A program made the position numbers and the translations under genes. Shown in pieces: positions 35,294 to 46,179 of a stretch of DNA of 64,000 nt; the first letter of the stretch is position 1; every line of letters begins with the position of its first letter. Under the pieces are notes generated by a model, which saw nothing but the letters and a program-made list of their open reading frames with translations, made no database searches and was not told the origin of the DNA. The DNA comes from Podospora pseudocomata (Eukaryota; Ascomycota; Sordariomycetes; Sordariales; Podosporaceae), in assembly GCF_035222375.1 (NCBI RefSeq), contig NC_085891.1, forward strand, positions 3,286,001 to 3,350,000, read 5' to 3'.

Positions 35294-36768
35294 GGTGTTT
35301 GTGCATGTAGATGAGAGGTAGTATCGAGCAGTGAGTAGAGGGTTGGTCGATCGATCGGGTTGACGGGAATGCTAAGCGAAGGACACCCTCGTGGTAAGAG
35401 ACAGAATATATGACCGAGCCCGAATGACAGGTAGTCAAGTGGTGTGAAGGCGTGGACAGCGCAGGAGACAGCGGCGCAGGGGCTCCCGATGTTGCGATGC
35501 AGGAACCAACCGATCACAAGAAAAATAACAAGTCCAACACCACGAGTGGGTCACAGTTCCCAAGATGCGTGGAATGTCAGTGTCTTGTGCCCCAGGATTG
35601 CTTCACAAGGCGCGCACCGCAGGACCGGACGAGTCCGCTGGGCTCGTGCCGCAACAGACTGTGGGTGGTGAAACCGTCTGCAAAACTTGGGCGTTGCCAA
35701 CCACCAGATGTTGTCAGGATGGCCTCCGAAGATGCGGCCTGTTTGTTATAGTCTATGTTAGCTGAGTCGTAGCCGCGCGCCGACGGTTGAAGCCGGCCAA
35801 CTCGAGCTTAATGTGTTTCTCGGAACTCGTGAGCTGTTGCTGGGTCGGTTCGAAAAGACGAGGCGAGAATCTCCATCTGAATATACGGAAAGTACAGTTT
35901 TGTTTGTTTGTTTGGAAGGGCGGCGATATCAAAAGTCCAAAAACAAAGAAGACGAGACAAAAAGACGAGTGAGCGTGAGACTGCGACTGGGTTTCAGAGA
36001 TGACGGCGGCTCTCCACCGTTGGCTTTTGTATTGCATTCCAGGGGCTGATTGGTGCATCGGTGGTGGATAAGCATCATGCCCGGGTGGGTCAGCGCCAAT
36101 CTGCCGGCTGCCAATGTCGCCAAGACCCATCCGACAGGGCAAAAAGCTGGGGAAATGCTTCTTTTTCTTTGCTGATGGTGGAGGGGCTTTCGACATCATC
36201 GCGCTGCTCTGCTTCCATAATTACGTAGTCGAATCATGCTGCATACTGAAGCAGCAATCACGAGGACTGCAAATACCTACAGTATATACACGGGCAGACA
36301 GAGACTTATGCAATGCAGCCAGAAGAATGAAACGGTTTTCTCAGGCCGTTGGGGTGTCCCACCCAAATCCAATAGACCGGAGATGAGAAATGATGGACGA
36401 GAAATGAGGGGTGGGTTTCGGCCTCGGCGGAGATCACACTGTTCTCACGACAACACACAACTTTCCGAACCGACCGGTGTCGACCGAAGAAGGGAAGGTC
36501 GGTTCTGTCCGAGTTGGAGGGGGCGAGGCTTCCGATTGTTTGTGGAGATGCGTCTCATCGCAGCATCCGGAATGCCAAACGTTGCCGGGGAGGAGTCAGC
36601 CGGTCAGTGACAGTAAGAGCAAGACGCCATTGGCTGGCCGGACTGACTTTGAACCGTCAGTTGACTTACAAGTGACACTATCTACTACAAGATGCTTTTG
36701 AACGCCTTGCCTAGCCATCATGTGTGACTTGACACCCATCACTCAACGATAGCTCCAAGCTCACCATC
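35294..36768. other. Divergent promoter region (1.5 kb)
   Basis: This separates the PH-domain gene and the APH-type kinase gene, which are transcribed away from each other. No convincing coding sequence or named motif was found. Confidence 0.55.
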
Positions 36769-38005
36769 ATGGCCGCCTCCAAGTCCCATCCCAGGAGCCA
36801 GCAGGTGGCCGAGCAGGTTCAGGAAGAACTCAACGGCACCCCGTACAAGCTCACATCTCTTGAACCCTTGTCAGGAGGACTTGCCAATTTCCTCTTCAGA
36901 GGTCGTCTCACCAATCCGTTACCCGACTCGTCCCACAATGTTGCCATCAAGCATGGGGAGAGCTTCATTGCTGGAATGCCCGAAAGTGACTGGGTGATTC
37001 CCACAACTCGCTGCGTTAAGTTTCCGGCCGGTTTATCTACAACTCGATGTCACTAACACAGACCAGCAAGTAGAGGAAGAGTGTCTCAAAGCCGTTCAAA
37101 GCATGCCAATTCCAGAAGCGCCCTGTGTGACCCGGACACCCAAACTCTACTACTACAACTCGGATACCAACACTCAAGTCCAGGAATATCTCCCAGATGC
37201 CATCAGTCTCAAGGACTACGCCCTCAAGCACTTCTCCGCAGCCCGTGATGTGTCCAGAAAACCAGCATGTCTCGACATTGGCAAGAGTCTAGGCATATGG
37301 CTCCGCAGTTTCCACCACTGGGCAAATCAGTCAGAGCAGTCTGGTCTGCGTGGAGCACTAAAGTTGAATGCCAACCTCCAAGAACTGAGACACATGACGA
37401 ATTACCAGACGTTGGTTAGTGATGTTGACACTTGTCCAGAGATACTCTCGGATGCAAAGGAGGTCTTTGAGAAAGTGGAAAAAATGGCAGCAGAAGAACG
37501 TGGGAGCGGGAAGTTGGAAGTCATACATGGTGACTTCTGGACGGGAAAGTAAGTCGATACCCAGCACCCTTGTGTCGGTCCCGTTGTTCACAGTATCCCC
37601 AGCACACTTCTCGCAGACCGGCCCCTTGAAGATGGCAAACGCCCAAATATCTTCATCGTAGACTGGGAAATGTGCCAGCTCAACGTCCACCCCCTTGATC
37701 TAGGGCAAATGATGGCCGAACTCTACGAACTATTCCTCTTCAAGGGCATCGAAGAAGGCAAGTGGATCATCGAGGGCTTTGTCTCTGGTTACGGCAACAT
37801 CGACGACAAATTCGCCTATCGCATTGCCATCCAACTCGGCACTCACCTCATCGTCTGGGGATCTCGCGCCCAAGGCTGGGGTACAGAAGAGCAAGTCGCA
37901 GAAGTGATGGCGAAAGGCAAGGAAATCATTGTCAAGGCGTGGCATGAAGATCGCACGTGGTTTGAGGCAGGGGATTTGGCTTGTCTGTTTAGTGGCAGGT
38001 CGTGA
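36769..38005 (+). CDS. APH/choline-kinase-fold small-molecule phosphotransferase
   Basis: Exons 36769-37014, 37067-37548 and 37594-38005 encode 379 residues. The fold signatures are LEPLSGGLANFLFRG (nucleotide loop), VAIKHGE (ATP lysine), the Brenner-type catalytic motif VIHGDFWTGN, and IFIVDWEMC carrying the metal-binding aspartate. The join AA/T at the second intron restores the catalytic asparagine of HGDFWTGN, which confirms the splice. The family (PF01636-like) includes aminoglycoside, homoserine, methylthioribose and choline kinases. The fungal members of this HGDFWTGN type are mostly uncharacterised, so the substrate is unknown. No transport or resistance genes lie nearby, so a housekeeping or detoxification role is only a guess. 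Confidence 0.82.
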
Positions 38006-38551
38006 TCTGCGATTTCCGTGATCCGCGGGATGGTTTTGCCGGCGGCGGCTGTTGGGTGGTGATGGTGATGTGAGACGAGAGGGCAAACAGCCGCCTTTAC
38101 CTCCATTTCCCGCCTTGGGAAGTCCGGATGGGGGAATGACGGCTCGTCGAAATTGGAGAGGCAAGTATGCAAGATTTTGACAAGACGGATTGGCTCCTGC
38201 TGGGCTTTGAAACTCTGGACGGCGAGTCTCGAGAGGCCGGCTCGGTCTGCAAAACACGGCGGATTGGAATTCCGAGCGTTCCGGAATGGCATCAATGATC
38301 TGGCCTGTTGGTTCGTCTGGGATTGAATAAAGACTGTTGCCTCCTTGTTGTATTATGGACGTTGCGTTCATCTTTTCGCTGCTACTGGTGATGCCATATG
38401 GGCTCTGAATTGGTTTCCACCCATTGAGTTATCTCTTTTCACTCGGCTTGGAGTGATGATGCAAGCCCGCTGGCCTCCATAAACTGATCAAAGCACATAG
38501 CATCTGGGCCTCTAACCAATTCCAGGACTGAAGGGTGTGTAGCCGCAAACA
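38006..38551. other. Intergenic spacer before FIG1
   Basis: This spacer of about 0.55 kb lies between two plus-strand genes. No coding sequence was found. It should carry the FIG1 promoter. Confidence 0.55.
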
Positions 38552-39542
38552 ATGGCACCGCGATCCTCTGGTAGGTTGAGCTTCTCTAATCCCTTTCTCA
38601 ATCGTTTTGACATATCATAGGGATCCTTCAGGCTCCTCGGGTGGTTCTTGTGGTGGTGTTTCCAATGCTCAACTTTATTCTCTACCGTGAGACTTTTTTC
38701 TCCAATACCCCTATTGGGTTATGCTCACACAAGCAGTAATCCTCTCCCTTGGCTGCAGCAGCACCTCCCTTAGCGACATCTCCCCAGTCATAGCCCGCAC
38801 CGACAGTTCAATAAACATCGGCGGGCAAGACATTGTTGTCGACCTACGAGTTGGCTTCTATGGTACCCCATCTCCCATCCTATCCGTCCCATCAACTCTG
38901 ATGCTCACCTCCGTCATAGGAATATGCCTCGGCCCACCCCCCCTCTTCTGCACCTCCTCCTCCAGCATCCTCAACTCCAAGCGCGAATCCGACCTCGCTC
39001 GCTCCATCCCGCTGTCCAAAGGCGGCGGAAATTTCGCCCTCGCCGGCCTAGCCCTCAGCCTCCAGTCCAGTTTCATCGTTTTGTCTGGCTTCCCACTTCT
39101 ACTCTCTCTCATCGCCTCGATACTGGCCAACATGATCCAGATATACTTCTCCTCTCAGGGCATGATCGAACTCCACGCCAAAGCGGCCTTGTGGGCGAGA
39201 AGTCTCGACTGGGCGGCTGCTGCGGGGGCAGTGATGGGGTTCAGTGCCTATCAGAGCATTGTTGCTGCTGCGCCGAGGTTGATAAGAGTGTTGATGTCGG
39301 GGGCGATGGTAGACATTAGCATGGGAGGGACGGCAAGTAGTTTGTTTGCTGGGGTTGTTACTCTGACGATTCTTGGGGCGGTGATTAACACATTGTTGAC
39401 TGGGGGGGATGTAGGTTCTGATGCTTTTGTTGCTGGGAGGACCATGGGGAAGCAAAAGACAACGGCGGGAGGGCAGGTGGGTGATAGGGAGAGGATGTCG
39501 AGGATGTTTATGAGGAGGCCGGCGTATGAGGTGTTTCCTTGA
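38552..39542 (+). CDS. FIG1: Fig1-family Ca2+ regulator and membrane fusion protein
   Basis: Four exons (38552-38570, 38621-38686, 38737-38862, 38920-39542) encode 277 residues. The first exon is only 19 nt (MAPRSSG). The Fig1 hallmark is seen after splicing: GCSSTS in the first extracellular loop, then VGFYG joined to ICLGPPPLFCTSSS, giving the conserved G-Y/F-G-x-C and C-x-S pattern. Four hydrophobic helices are visible: VVLVVVFPMLNFILYLILSL, FIVLSGFPLLLSLIASILA, an Ala-rich AAAAGAVMGFSAYQSIVAAA, and LFAGVVTLTILGAVINTLL. Fig1 proteins are needed for Ca2+ influx during mating and for cell fusion and sexual development in filamentous fungi. Phase is kept at all junctions. Confidence 0.85.
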
Positions 39543-39862
39543 CTTTGGATGGTGAAATAGCACCGGAAGTTCTTAAGCGACCAAATCTAGTGCTCAAGAC
39601 AGAGACAACAGTGGGAGAGGGTTGGATCCCCTATTCGTCCCAGCGTGCCCAGTCATTATATGAACCCTAACCCTATCTCAGATGAAGTTCAAAAGGCAAA
39701 ACCCTGGATGAACTTTCGGTGACTCAAGAACACAAGTGAGATGGCAACCTGAGATATTACACACAAAGAACCAAGGGAAATCCGATCCAGGCTCAGCATT
39801 CGGCAGTTCAACTCATTTGAAACGATTTATTTCGACTTGCAAACCGCAGTCCCCCGTGAAAA
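39543..39862. other. FIG1-CTU2 spacer with telobox
   Basis: This short gap of 320 bp lies between two plus-strand genes. It holds the CTU2 promoter, which contains the telobox-like element at 39663-39674. No coding sequence was found. Confidence 0.6.
39663..39674 (-). promoter_or_regulatory. Telobox-like element upstream of CTU2
   Basis: The plus strand reads AACCCTAACCCT, the reverse complement of AGGGTTAGGGTT. It lies about 190 bp upstream of the CTU2 start and shares its core 11-mer with the boxes upstream of NDUFAF7 and SWD2. Confidence 0.5.
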
Positions 39863-41135
39863 ATGACGACGAACTCGACAGCGGGGTCATCACCCCAGCT
39901 CTGTACAAAATGCCGTACTCAGGAGGCTACGCATGACCAGAGAAGTCACGCCGTATGCGTGTAAGTATTTTTTTCTCTCTTCACAAAACCGGTTGATCAA
40001 ACACTAACCATTCCCCCCCAGAGACTGCTTCACAAAATTCATCAACACCAAATCCGTCAAACAGCTCGGCATTCTAGGCAAAGAGACCAAACCCCCCATC
40101 ATCCCCAACCCATCCGGCTCCGGCCCTCCCCAAATCGGCACCCGTCGCTACCTTCTCGGCCTCTCCCTGGGCGTCTCCTCCACCTGCCTCCTCCAGCTCC
40201 TCCACGAAAACTGCCAGTTCCAACTCTCAAAAGGCCGGCCAGCCCCCTTTGAGCTAACAGTCGTCCACATCTACAACGACACCTTCACCACCCCCTCCAC
40301 CGCCGACTCTCTCCTCCTTCCACACAAAACCCGCTACCCAACATTCACCTTCCTCTCACACCCTCTATCATCCTCCCTCACCCTCCCCTCGATAGACTGG
40401 CCCTCTTTTCTCTCCGCCCTATCCCTCCCCCCATCCCCAGTCCCCACCTTACCAACCCTCCTCTCCTCCCTGCCCCCCTCCCAAGCCTCCCAATCAGACA
40501 TTATCAGCCTCCTAACCCGCCACATCCTCCTCTCCCTCACCCTCTCCACCTCCAGCCAGGCCCTCCTGTTAGGGCACAGCACCACCGCCATCGCCGAATT
40601 AACCCTCTCCCAAACCGCCAAGGGCCGCGGCTTCTCCCTCCCCTGGACAATAAACGACGGCCTCCTCTCCCTTCCCAATCTCTCCCAACCCGTTTTGGTG
40701 TTCCACCCCCTCCGAGACATCCTCCGCAAGGAACTAGTCGAGTTCACCAAGCTCACCTCCCCGCCTTTGACGGGACTGATCCCTGACGTGGAAAAGAGCA
40801 ACAACCCTGAGGCTCATCAGGTGCTGAACCACAAGGATTTGAGCATCGAGGAGGTCATGACGAGGTATTTTGCCGATGTGGAGAGGAGTTACCCCAGTGT
40901 GGTTGCCAATGTTGCTAGGACGAGCGCGAGGTTGGTGAGGATATTTGATGAGGACAGAAAGGGGTGTGGGCTTTGTGGGATGCCGATGGATGGGGAGGGG
41001 GATGAGAGGTGGAGAGGGGAGCTGGGGGAGGGGGATGTGGGCGATGAGGAGGGGGAGACGGAGGAGGGGGAGACACGGAGGAGAGAGGGGAGGAGGTGGT
41101 TGTGTTATGGGTGTCAGAGGAGTGCTTTGGGGTAG
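39863..41135 (+). CDS. CTU2: Cytoplasmic tRNA 2-thiolation protein 2
   Basis: Two exons (39863-39960 and 40022-41135) encode 403 residues. Ctu2/Ncs2 works with Ctu1/Ncs6 to thiolate wobble uridine-34 of Lys, Gln and Glu tRNAs in the cytosol, taking sulfur from Urm1. The N terminus has the Cys motif CTKCRTQEATHDQRSHAVC plus DCF across the splice. The core shows RRYLLGLSLGVSSTCLLQLL and the HIYND strand. The C-terminal part has VFHPLRDILRKEL and paired cysteines CGLCGMPMD and CYGC. The donor at 39961 (GTAAGT) leaves GT, completed by A to give valine. A Glu/Gly-rich insertion separates the last two Cys pairs. This family lacks the catalytic PP-loop of Ctu1. Confidence 0.92.
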
Positions 41136-41754
41136 GGTACTTGTTCAGCCACCAGATATGGAAGGAGAGAAAAAAGCATCAGTAGAATGAGATCAAAAAA
41201 AGCACCAGTAAAAAGAGATCGCTGGTTGACACGATCTCTGGTCATCTTTTCCCCGTCCATCCGTCCCCTTTTGTCTTTATCTTATGTACACAATCGCTTT
41301 TGTATAGAGAGATTGCCCCCCCCCCCCCAACCCAATCCCCCAGTCCATATCCACACACAATGGTATCAACAACAACAACAACAACACGCCATGATTACCC
41401 CCACCAAACTTTGACAAGTGTATCAACACAAAACCCCGCTCTCCGCTCTATCCCTGACGCCCAAAGGGCAGACAGGATCAAAAACACAGCAAATATCCTC
41501 CAGCCCAGCCAAGATTCCAGAAATCTCAAAGACGACGGGGGGGATTGATCCATGAGGGGCGTCGAGTGTAAAAATGTCTTCATTTTTCAAAAAAGTCACC
41601 ACCACCGCCCATCCACAAACAACCAACCCATTGAAGGAAAGCTCGCCCGCCCAAAAAAACAAAGCCGAAAAGATATAAACGCCGTATCTAATGCGGGAAA
41701 GAAAAAGAGAAAAAAGAAAGCAGAAACAGGATGTAAGCGCTAAAATCATGCCGT
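41136..41754. other. Convergent spacer CTU2 / OAC1
   Basis: The two genes end towards each other. The spacer has a run of 13 C at 41316-41328 and a (CAA)n-like run at about 41368-41388. No coding sequence was found. Confidence 0.6.
41316..41328 (+). repeat. Homopolymer C run (13 nt)
   Basis: Thirteen consecutive C bases lie in non-coding sequence between convergent genes. Length is prone to sequencing error. Confidence 0.7.
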
Positions 41755-42834
41755 CTAAATCGATTGTGTTTCTGGTGGCGAGAGGATCCTCTCCTCGAGC
41801 TTCTTCATCAACTTGTTGGTCTGCTCGGCCAAGCTGAGCGTCAGGATGGTGTGCGGCAGGATCCTGGCCAGATGTGGGAACACGCCCTTGTAGATGGCGA
41901 AGAAGCCCTCCGTCTTGATCGTCTTGGCCAGGCAGTCAAAGACGCCCTTGTAGAGGTTGCCATTCTGGTTGTAGAGGCGGGACATGATTGTGTCTGTGTC
42001 GAATCTCATAGTCAGCATTGGCTTTGCAAGGGGGAGATCTGCAAAGAGGGCGGAAAAAACATACCAGGAGGATGCATAACAACACAAACCACAAACCCAC
42101 TAGCCGTACTGCTCGCCAGATGCAGCGGCGCCCCCTCCTCCATCCCAAGGTGCTTCTGCAACCTCCTCTTTGCGAAAAAGTACGTAGGCAGCTGCACCGA
42201 GCTCCCAAACCCCGTCCTGATCATCGCCGCCCCAACACCCCTATACAACCCCCTCACCCCCTCCGCCCTGAAAATCTGGCTCAACCCATCCAGCGCATTC
42301 CTGTACCGATGCTGCGTCCCCACCGGCAAAAAAGGCGAGAAGCTCTGCAGCCTCGTCTTGACCAGAAAGAACGGGCTCCCCGCCGCGGCGCCCATGATAC
42401 CAGACGCCGCGCCGCAAAACATGTTGATGCCCAGGTTCTGCTTGGCCGCGTCGTTGAGTATCAGCTTCGCCAGCCCGGCGCGCATGGGCTCATAGAAGCC
42501 TAGCCGGCAGCCGTTGAGGAGGACCTGGTAGATGTAGGCGCACCCGATGCCGCGGTAGATGCCCCGGATGCCTTCGTTTCGGACAATGACAGAGACGCCG
42601 TGGAGGGGGCCGCGGTAGTGGTGAGGTTGGTGGCCTTTGGTCTGGAGCTCGCCCTGGAGCTGCATGCGGATCTTGACTGTTTCGAAGGGGTGGGTGGCCG
42701 TTACGGCCCCGCAGGCGGCGATTCCGCCTGCTATGAAGGCGCTTTAGGACGGGAGGGGACATGTTAGAGCTCTCTTTCTCTCTTGTGAAGTAGGTATGTG
42801 TATGACGGAAAACCTACCCAGCTGTTGTCGACAT
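41755..42834 (-). CDS. OAC1: Mitochondrial oxaloacetate/dicarboxylate carrier, SLC25A34/35 and Oac1 type
   Basis: Exons 42818-42834, 42065-42741 and 41755-41993 encode 310 residues, the normal size of an inner-membrane mitochondrial carrier. The first exon is 17 nt (MSTTAG), joined to AFIAGGIAACGAVTATHPFE. Three carrier repeats are visible with signatures HPFETVKIRMQ, SPFFLVKTRLQ and HPPDTIMSRLYNQ. The second lacks the usual acidic residue, a trait of the Oac1/SLC25A34-35 subfamily. Yeast Oac1 moves oxaloacetate, sulfate and isopropylmalate. The exact substrates here are inference. The intron phase at 42065 (G + AC giving D of DTIMSRL) confirms the last junction. Confidence 0.88.
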
Positions 42835-43900
42835 TGTGCAAGAGAGTAGTGTTGGGCTATCTTCTTTTGTGCAGAAGCTCTACGAAGTGTTGTCTGACAA
42901 CAAGTTTGACCGAGGGGTAGTGGTGCTTGGTTCGCGGTTATAATTATTTCACGGCTTGAAGCGGCCAGCGAACCTGGTAAGAACCAATGCCGGGTCTGGT
43001 GCCGGTTGTCGGAGCCCAAATACTTCTCGGTGCTGCGATTCCTTAGGGAAGGGGGGACGCGGGTTTAACGAGGGTCGAGGTCCCCGGGTGGCAGCACCAC
43101 TCTCTCTTGAACTTCACGATAGGTACAAAAGGTCGCGGGTAGGCTTGGGATGTCGGGGAAAAGAGTAAATGAGATAGACTGATACTAGGACCTTTGAAAA
43201 ACGAGCGGATGAAACAATGGGGACTAGGATAGTGAGAGGACCGCTTATACCCGGAACATCGTCTGGACTCACACGCTGACTCGATTATGGTTAAACTGGG
43301 ACTGCGTGTCACTGTGTCACCGTGTCACGCAATGCTGCTGGGGGTTTCAACTGGGAAGGTACAGCTGTACCTATCCCGGCAGCTCGCCCCGAGTACCGGG
43401 ATGACCGGCGAGATGGGAAAACTGCGGAGTCGGAGCTCAACAGGAAGGGATTTCGCGGGATTTGTTCCTCGCTGTCAGTCTTCGCGATGCAGGGTCAAAG
43501 ACTTGGGAGCTCCGGCTTTCGGGGAGGGATGGTGGGCGGGTGGACGGCTGTCGGACGGTTTAATCTGGGGAACTGGGAACCCTGGCCTTTGACAGGTGTG
43601 GATCGCAGGGCCGCTTGCGGTGTGGGGAAGAGATGAACGTTCGGTGTGGTTGTACGGTACTCCGGGTTAGGGTTTCTCCAGGACTGATTGGCCAATGCTT
43701 GCTGGTGCACAAGCCCGCTGCCAGCCGGTCAGACACTCACCGCCTTTATTTTGACCGCCTGGCAGAAACCGGGCAGTTGGTGGGGCCCATTTGTCGTGCT
43801 GCTCAACTGCGGCCGTGTTTCTGTACTCGGTCAGCCATCAAAACATCAGTTTGCATACTCGTCTGTACGTCGCGTTCGCTACATCCAAACATATTTCACC
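42835..43900. other. Divergent promoter region OAC1 / SWD2
   Basis: This region of about 1.07 kb holds both promoters. A telobox-like element lies at 43664-43675 on the SWD2 side. No credible coding sequence was found. Confidence 0.6.
43664..43675 (+). promoter_or_regulatory. Telobox-like element upstream of SWD2
   Basis: The sequence GGGTTAGGGTTT lies 226-237 bp before the SWD2 start codon. It contains the same 11-mer found upstream of NDUFAF7 and CTU2. Confidence 0.5.
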
Positions 43901-45071
43901 ATGGCGCCCGTACCGATGGACCTCGACGACGCGTCTCCTGCCTTGCGGGGTCTAGGTGGTGTGAATGGCCCTCCCACTGCACCAGTCACCGAGGTGATTG
44001 CAAACTTCAGGCCAACCAAGCTGTTCAGTCGTGAAGACATCGAGGACAACAAGTCGAATCCTTACATTCTCTCGATCGATTTCGACGACCCGGGTGAGCT
44101 TTGCATGACCTCTGAGAGCGATAGGACGATTCAGATCTACAATGTCAAAGAGGGTCGACATGACAAGATGCTCATCAGCAAGAAGTATGGTGTGAAGCTT
44201 GCCAAGTTCACCCACACAAGTTCAAGTGTCATTTACGCCAGTACTCGCGAAAATGGTGGGAATCACTGCCGCCAGACTACCCAATGGCTTCTAACAAGTG
44301 AGAACAGACGCGATCAGATATCTCGCAACCCACGACAGCTCCTTCATCCGCTACTTTGACGGCCACGAAGGCGCCGTGACCTGTCTCGCCATGCACCCGG
44401 GCACCGACAACTTTATCTCCTGCAGCCTTGACAACACGGTTAGGTTATGGAACACCCAAACCAAGAACTGGACTGGTACACTCTATCTCAACACCCCCTA
44501 CCTGTCGGCGTGGGACCCGTCGGGCCAGGTGTTCGCGGTTGCTAGCCCTAGTAGCGGAAGCATTCTCCTCTACGACTATCGCAACTACCATAAAGCGCCG
44601 TTCTCGACGTTCGACCTCGTCAAAGCCAGAGGGCCCACCGATCCAGAAATGGCTTTTAGGGGATGGACGAAGCTGGAGTTCTCCAACGACGGGAAGCACA
44701 TCCTTCTTGGGTCGCGAGGCAACGGCCATTTCCTGCTGGACTCGTTTGACGGCAGCCTCAAAGCCTTCCTTAGGAAGCCCAACGGTGGTACAAGACGGCT
44801 TGCCGCCGGCGAGAACGACGGCGGACACGTGGAAAGCAGCGGCGAGTGCTGCTTCACCCCTGACGGTCGCTATGTCTTGAGCGGTGGAAAATCAGACTTG
44901 TTGGTCTGGGACACGCTCATGACACCAGACTCGAAGCAAGTTTTAGAGCCGGCGCATATTTTGGAAGAGAAGAGAGAGGCAGCCGTGGTGGCGTACAACC
45001 CGCGGTACAACATGATTGCGACGGCAGACCAGGAGCTGCTGTTTTGGCTTCCAGACCCCCCCAATTCGTAG
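43901..45071 (+). CDS. SWD2: SWD2 WD40 subunit of COMPASS and cleavage/polyadenylation factor
   Basis: Two exons (43901-44255 and 44308-45071) encode 372 residues of a WD40 propeller. Conserved Swd2 features include FRPTKLFSREDIEDNKSNPY near the N terminus, DDPGELCMTSESDRTIQIYN, CLAMHPGTDNFISCSLDNTV, and GRYVLSGGKSDLLVWD near the end. The join G/AC at the intron gives DAIRYLATHDSS, typical of this family. In yeast Swd2 is essential and shared by the Set1/COMPASS H3K4 methylase and the APT part of the 3'-end processing factor. The start follows an ACC context (TTCACCATGGCG). Fungal proteins of this length are usual. Confidence 0.93.
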
Positions 45072-45610
45072 AAAGAAAAGTATGGGGTGAAGTCGGCAGA
45101 CGAGTATTTCTTATGGCAGGACAAGATCCCTTGGGACGACAATGTTCCAGAGGATGGTTAGGGGCGTGCCATTTTTTATTTATTTTTTGGTTGTAAAGTA
45201 GCAGTTATGATACCCATGGGATATTTCGGGCGTATTGGCGCGGGCAAAAAAGCTTTGTGGACAAAAGTAGTGTTGTTGAATAATTTGATTTGGGGTTATC
45301 TTTTGAGCATTATTTTTATTTATTGAGCTGCTGAGACATCGATGCTGTTTGAAGTTAGGGGAAGAAAGCTCTCCAAGCGCCCCGCATTTTAGTCCAGCCA
45401 GTTTGGCCCCACCGGAAACTGTCGCTCAAGGTGTGGACATTCACCGATGACACCCAATTATCGAAGCTTGCGACCTTGTTTGATCATTCAACCTTGACGA
45501 CACGACCTCTCCCAGTCGCAGCGCGTGCGTAAATTGATTTTTCCTGTCCCCATTTAACTTTTTTCACAAACTACGCGCTGCGAACCGAGTGTCAGAACAA
45601 CACCGTCAAG
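45072..45610. other. Intergenic spacer SWD2 to SRP21
   Basis: The gap of about 0.54 kb lies between two plus-strand genes. Part is AT-rich 3' region. No coding sequence was found. Confidence 0.6.
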
Positions 45611-46179
45611 ATGCCCTACTACTCCAAATCAGAAGACTGGCTGCATCACTCCTCCCTCTTGCTCGCCGCTCGACCTACCACCGTTTGTCTTCCCCCCTCC
45701 CCTCCCCCCCTCTTTTTTTTTTCCTGTTTATTGTCCCAACTAATTTTGTGGTATGGCAGACAAGAATATCAACAAATTACCACCTCTCCCCCGCCCGCCG
45801 AACCCCCAAGTCTGCCACGCCCGAGCGGGTAGTTGAGGATGAGAAGAGGGGAAAGAGGGGACACTTGGTGATCACGACGTTTGACCCAAAGAGCGGGGTT
45901 AGTCTCAAGTACAAGACTAGCAAGGCGCAGGAGGTGGGGAGGTTGGTGCAGATGCTTGGAACGTTGGCGGGGAGGGCGGCTGGGAGGGAGGAAGAAAGGG
46001 GGGTGAAGAAGGAGGAGGGGGATGTGGAGATGGGGGAGGCGGCGGCGGACGGGGGAGCTGGGGAGGGACAGGGGAGTGGGATTGCTATGCCGGTTGTGGC
46101 TGCTGCTGAGAAGCAAGTACCGCAGGTGGGAGGGGCAGGTGGTGGTGGGGGGAAGAAGAAGAAGAAGGGGAAGAGGTAA
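45611..46179 (+). CDS. SRP21: Signal recognition particle SRP9/SRP21-type subunit
   Basis: Exons 45611-45682 and 45760-46179 encode 163 residues. The N terminus has the SRP9 pattern: WLHHSSLLLAARPTT, then TRISTNYHL after the splice. The second half of the domain is VITTFDPKSGVSLKYKTSKAQEVGRL. The C terminus is Gly/Ala/Glu-rich and ends with a poly-lysine tail (GGGKKKKKGKR), as in yeast Srp21. The protein binds the Alu-like part of SRP RNA and helps pause translation of secretory proteins. The intron uses a non-standard GTTTGT donor, but its removal is needed to join the two halves in frame. A 21-bp G-rich tandem repeat begins right after the stop codon. Confidence 0.88.
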
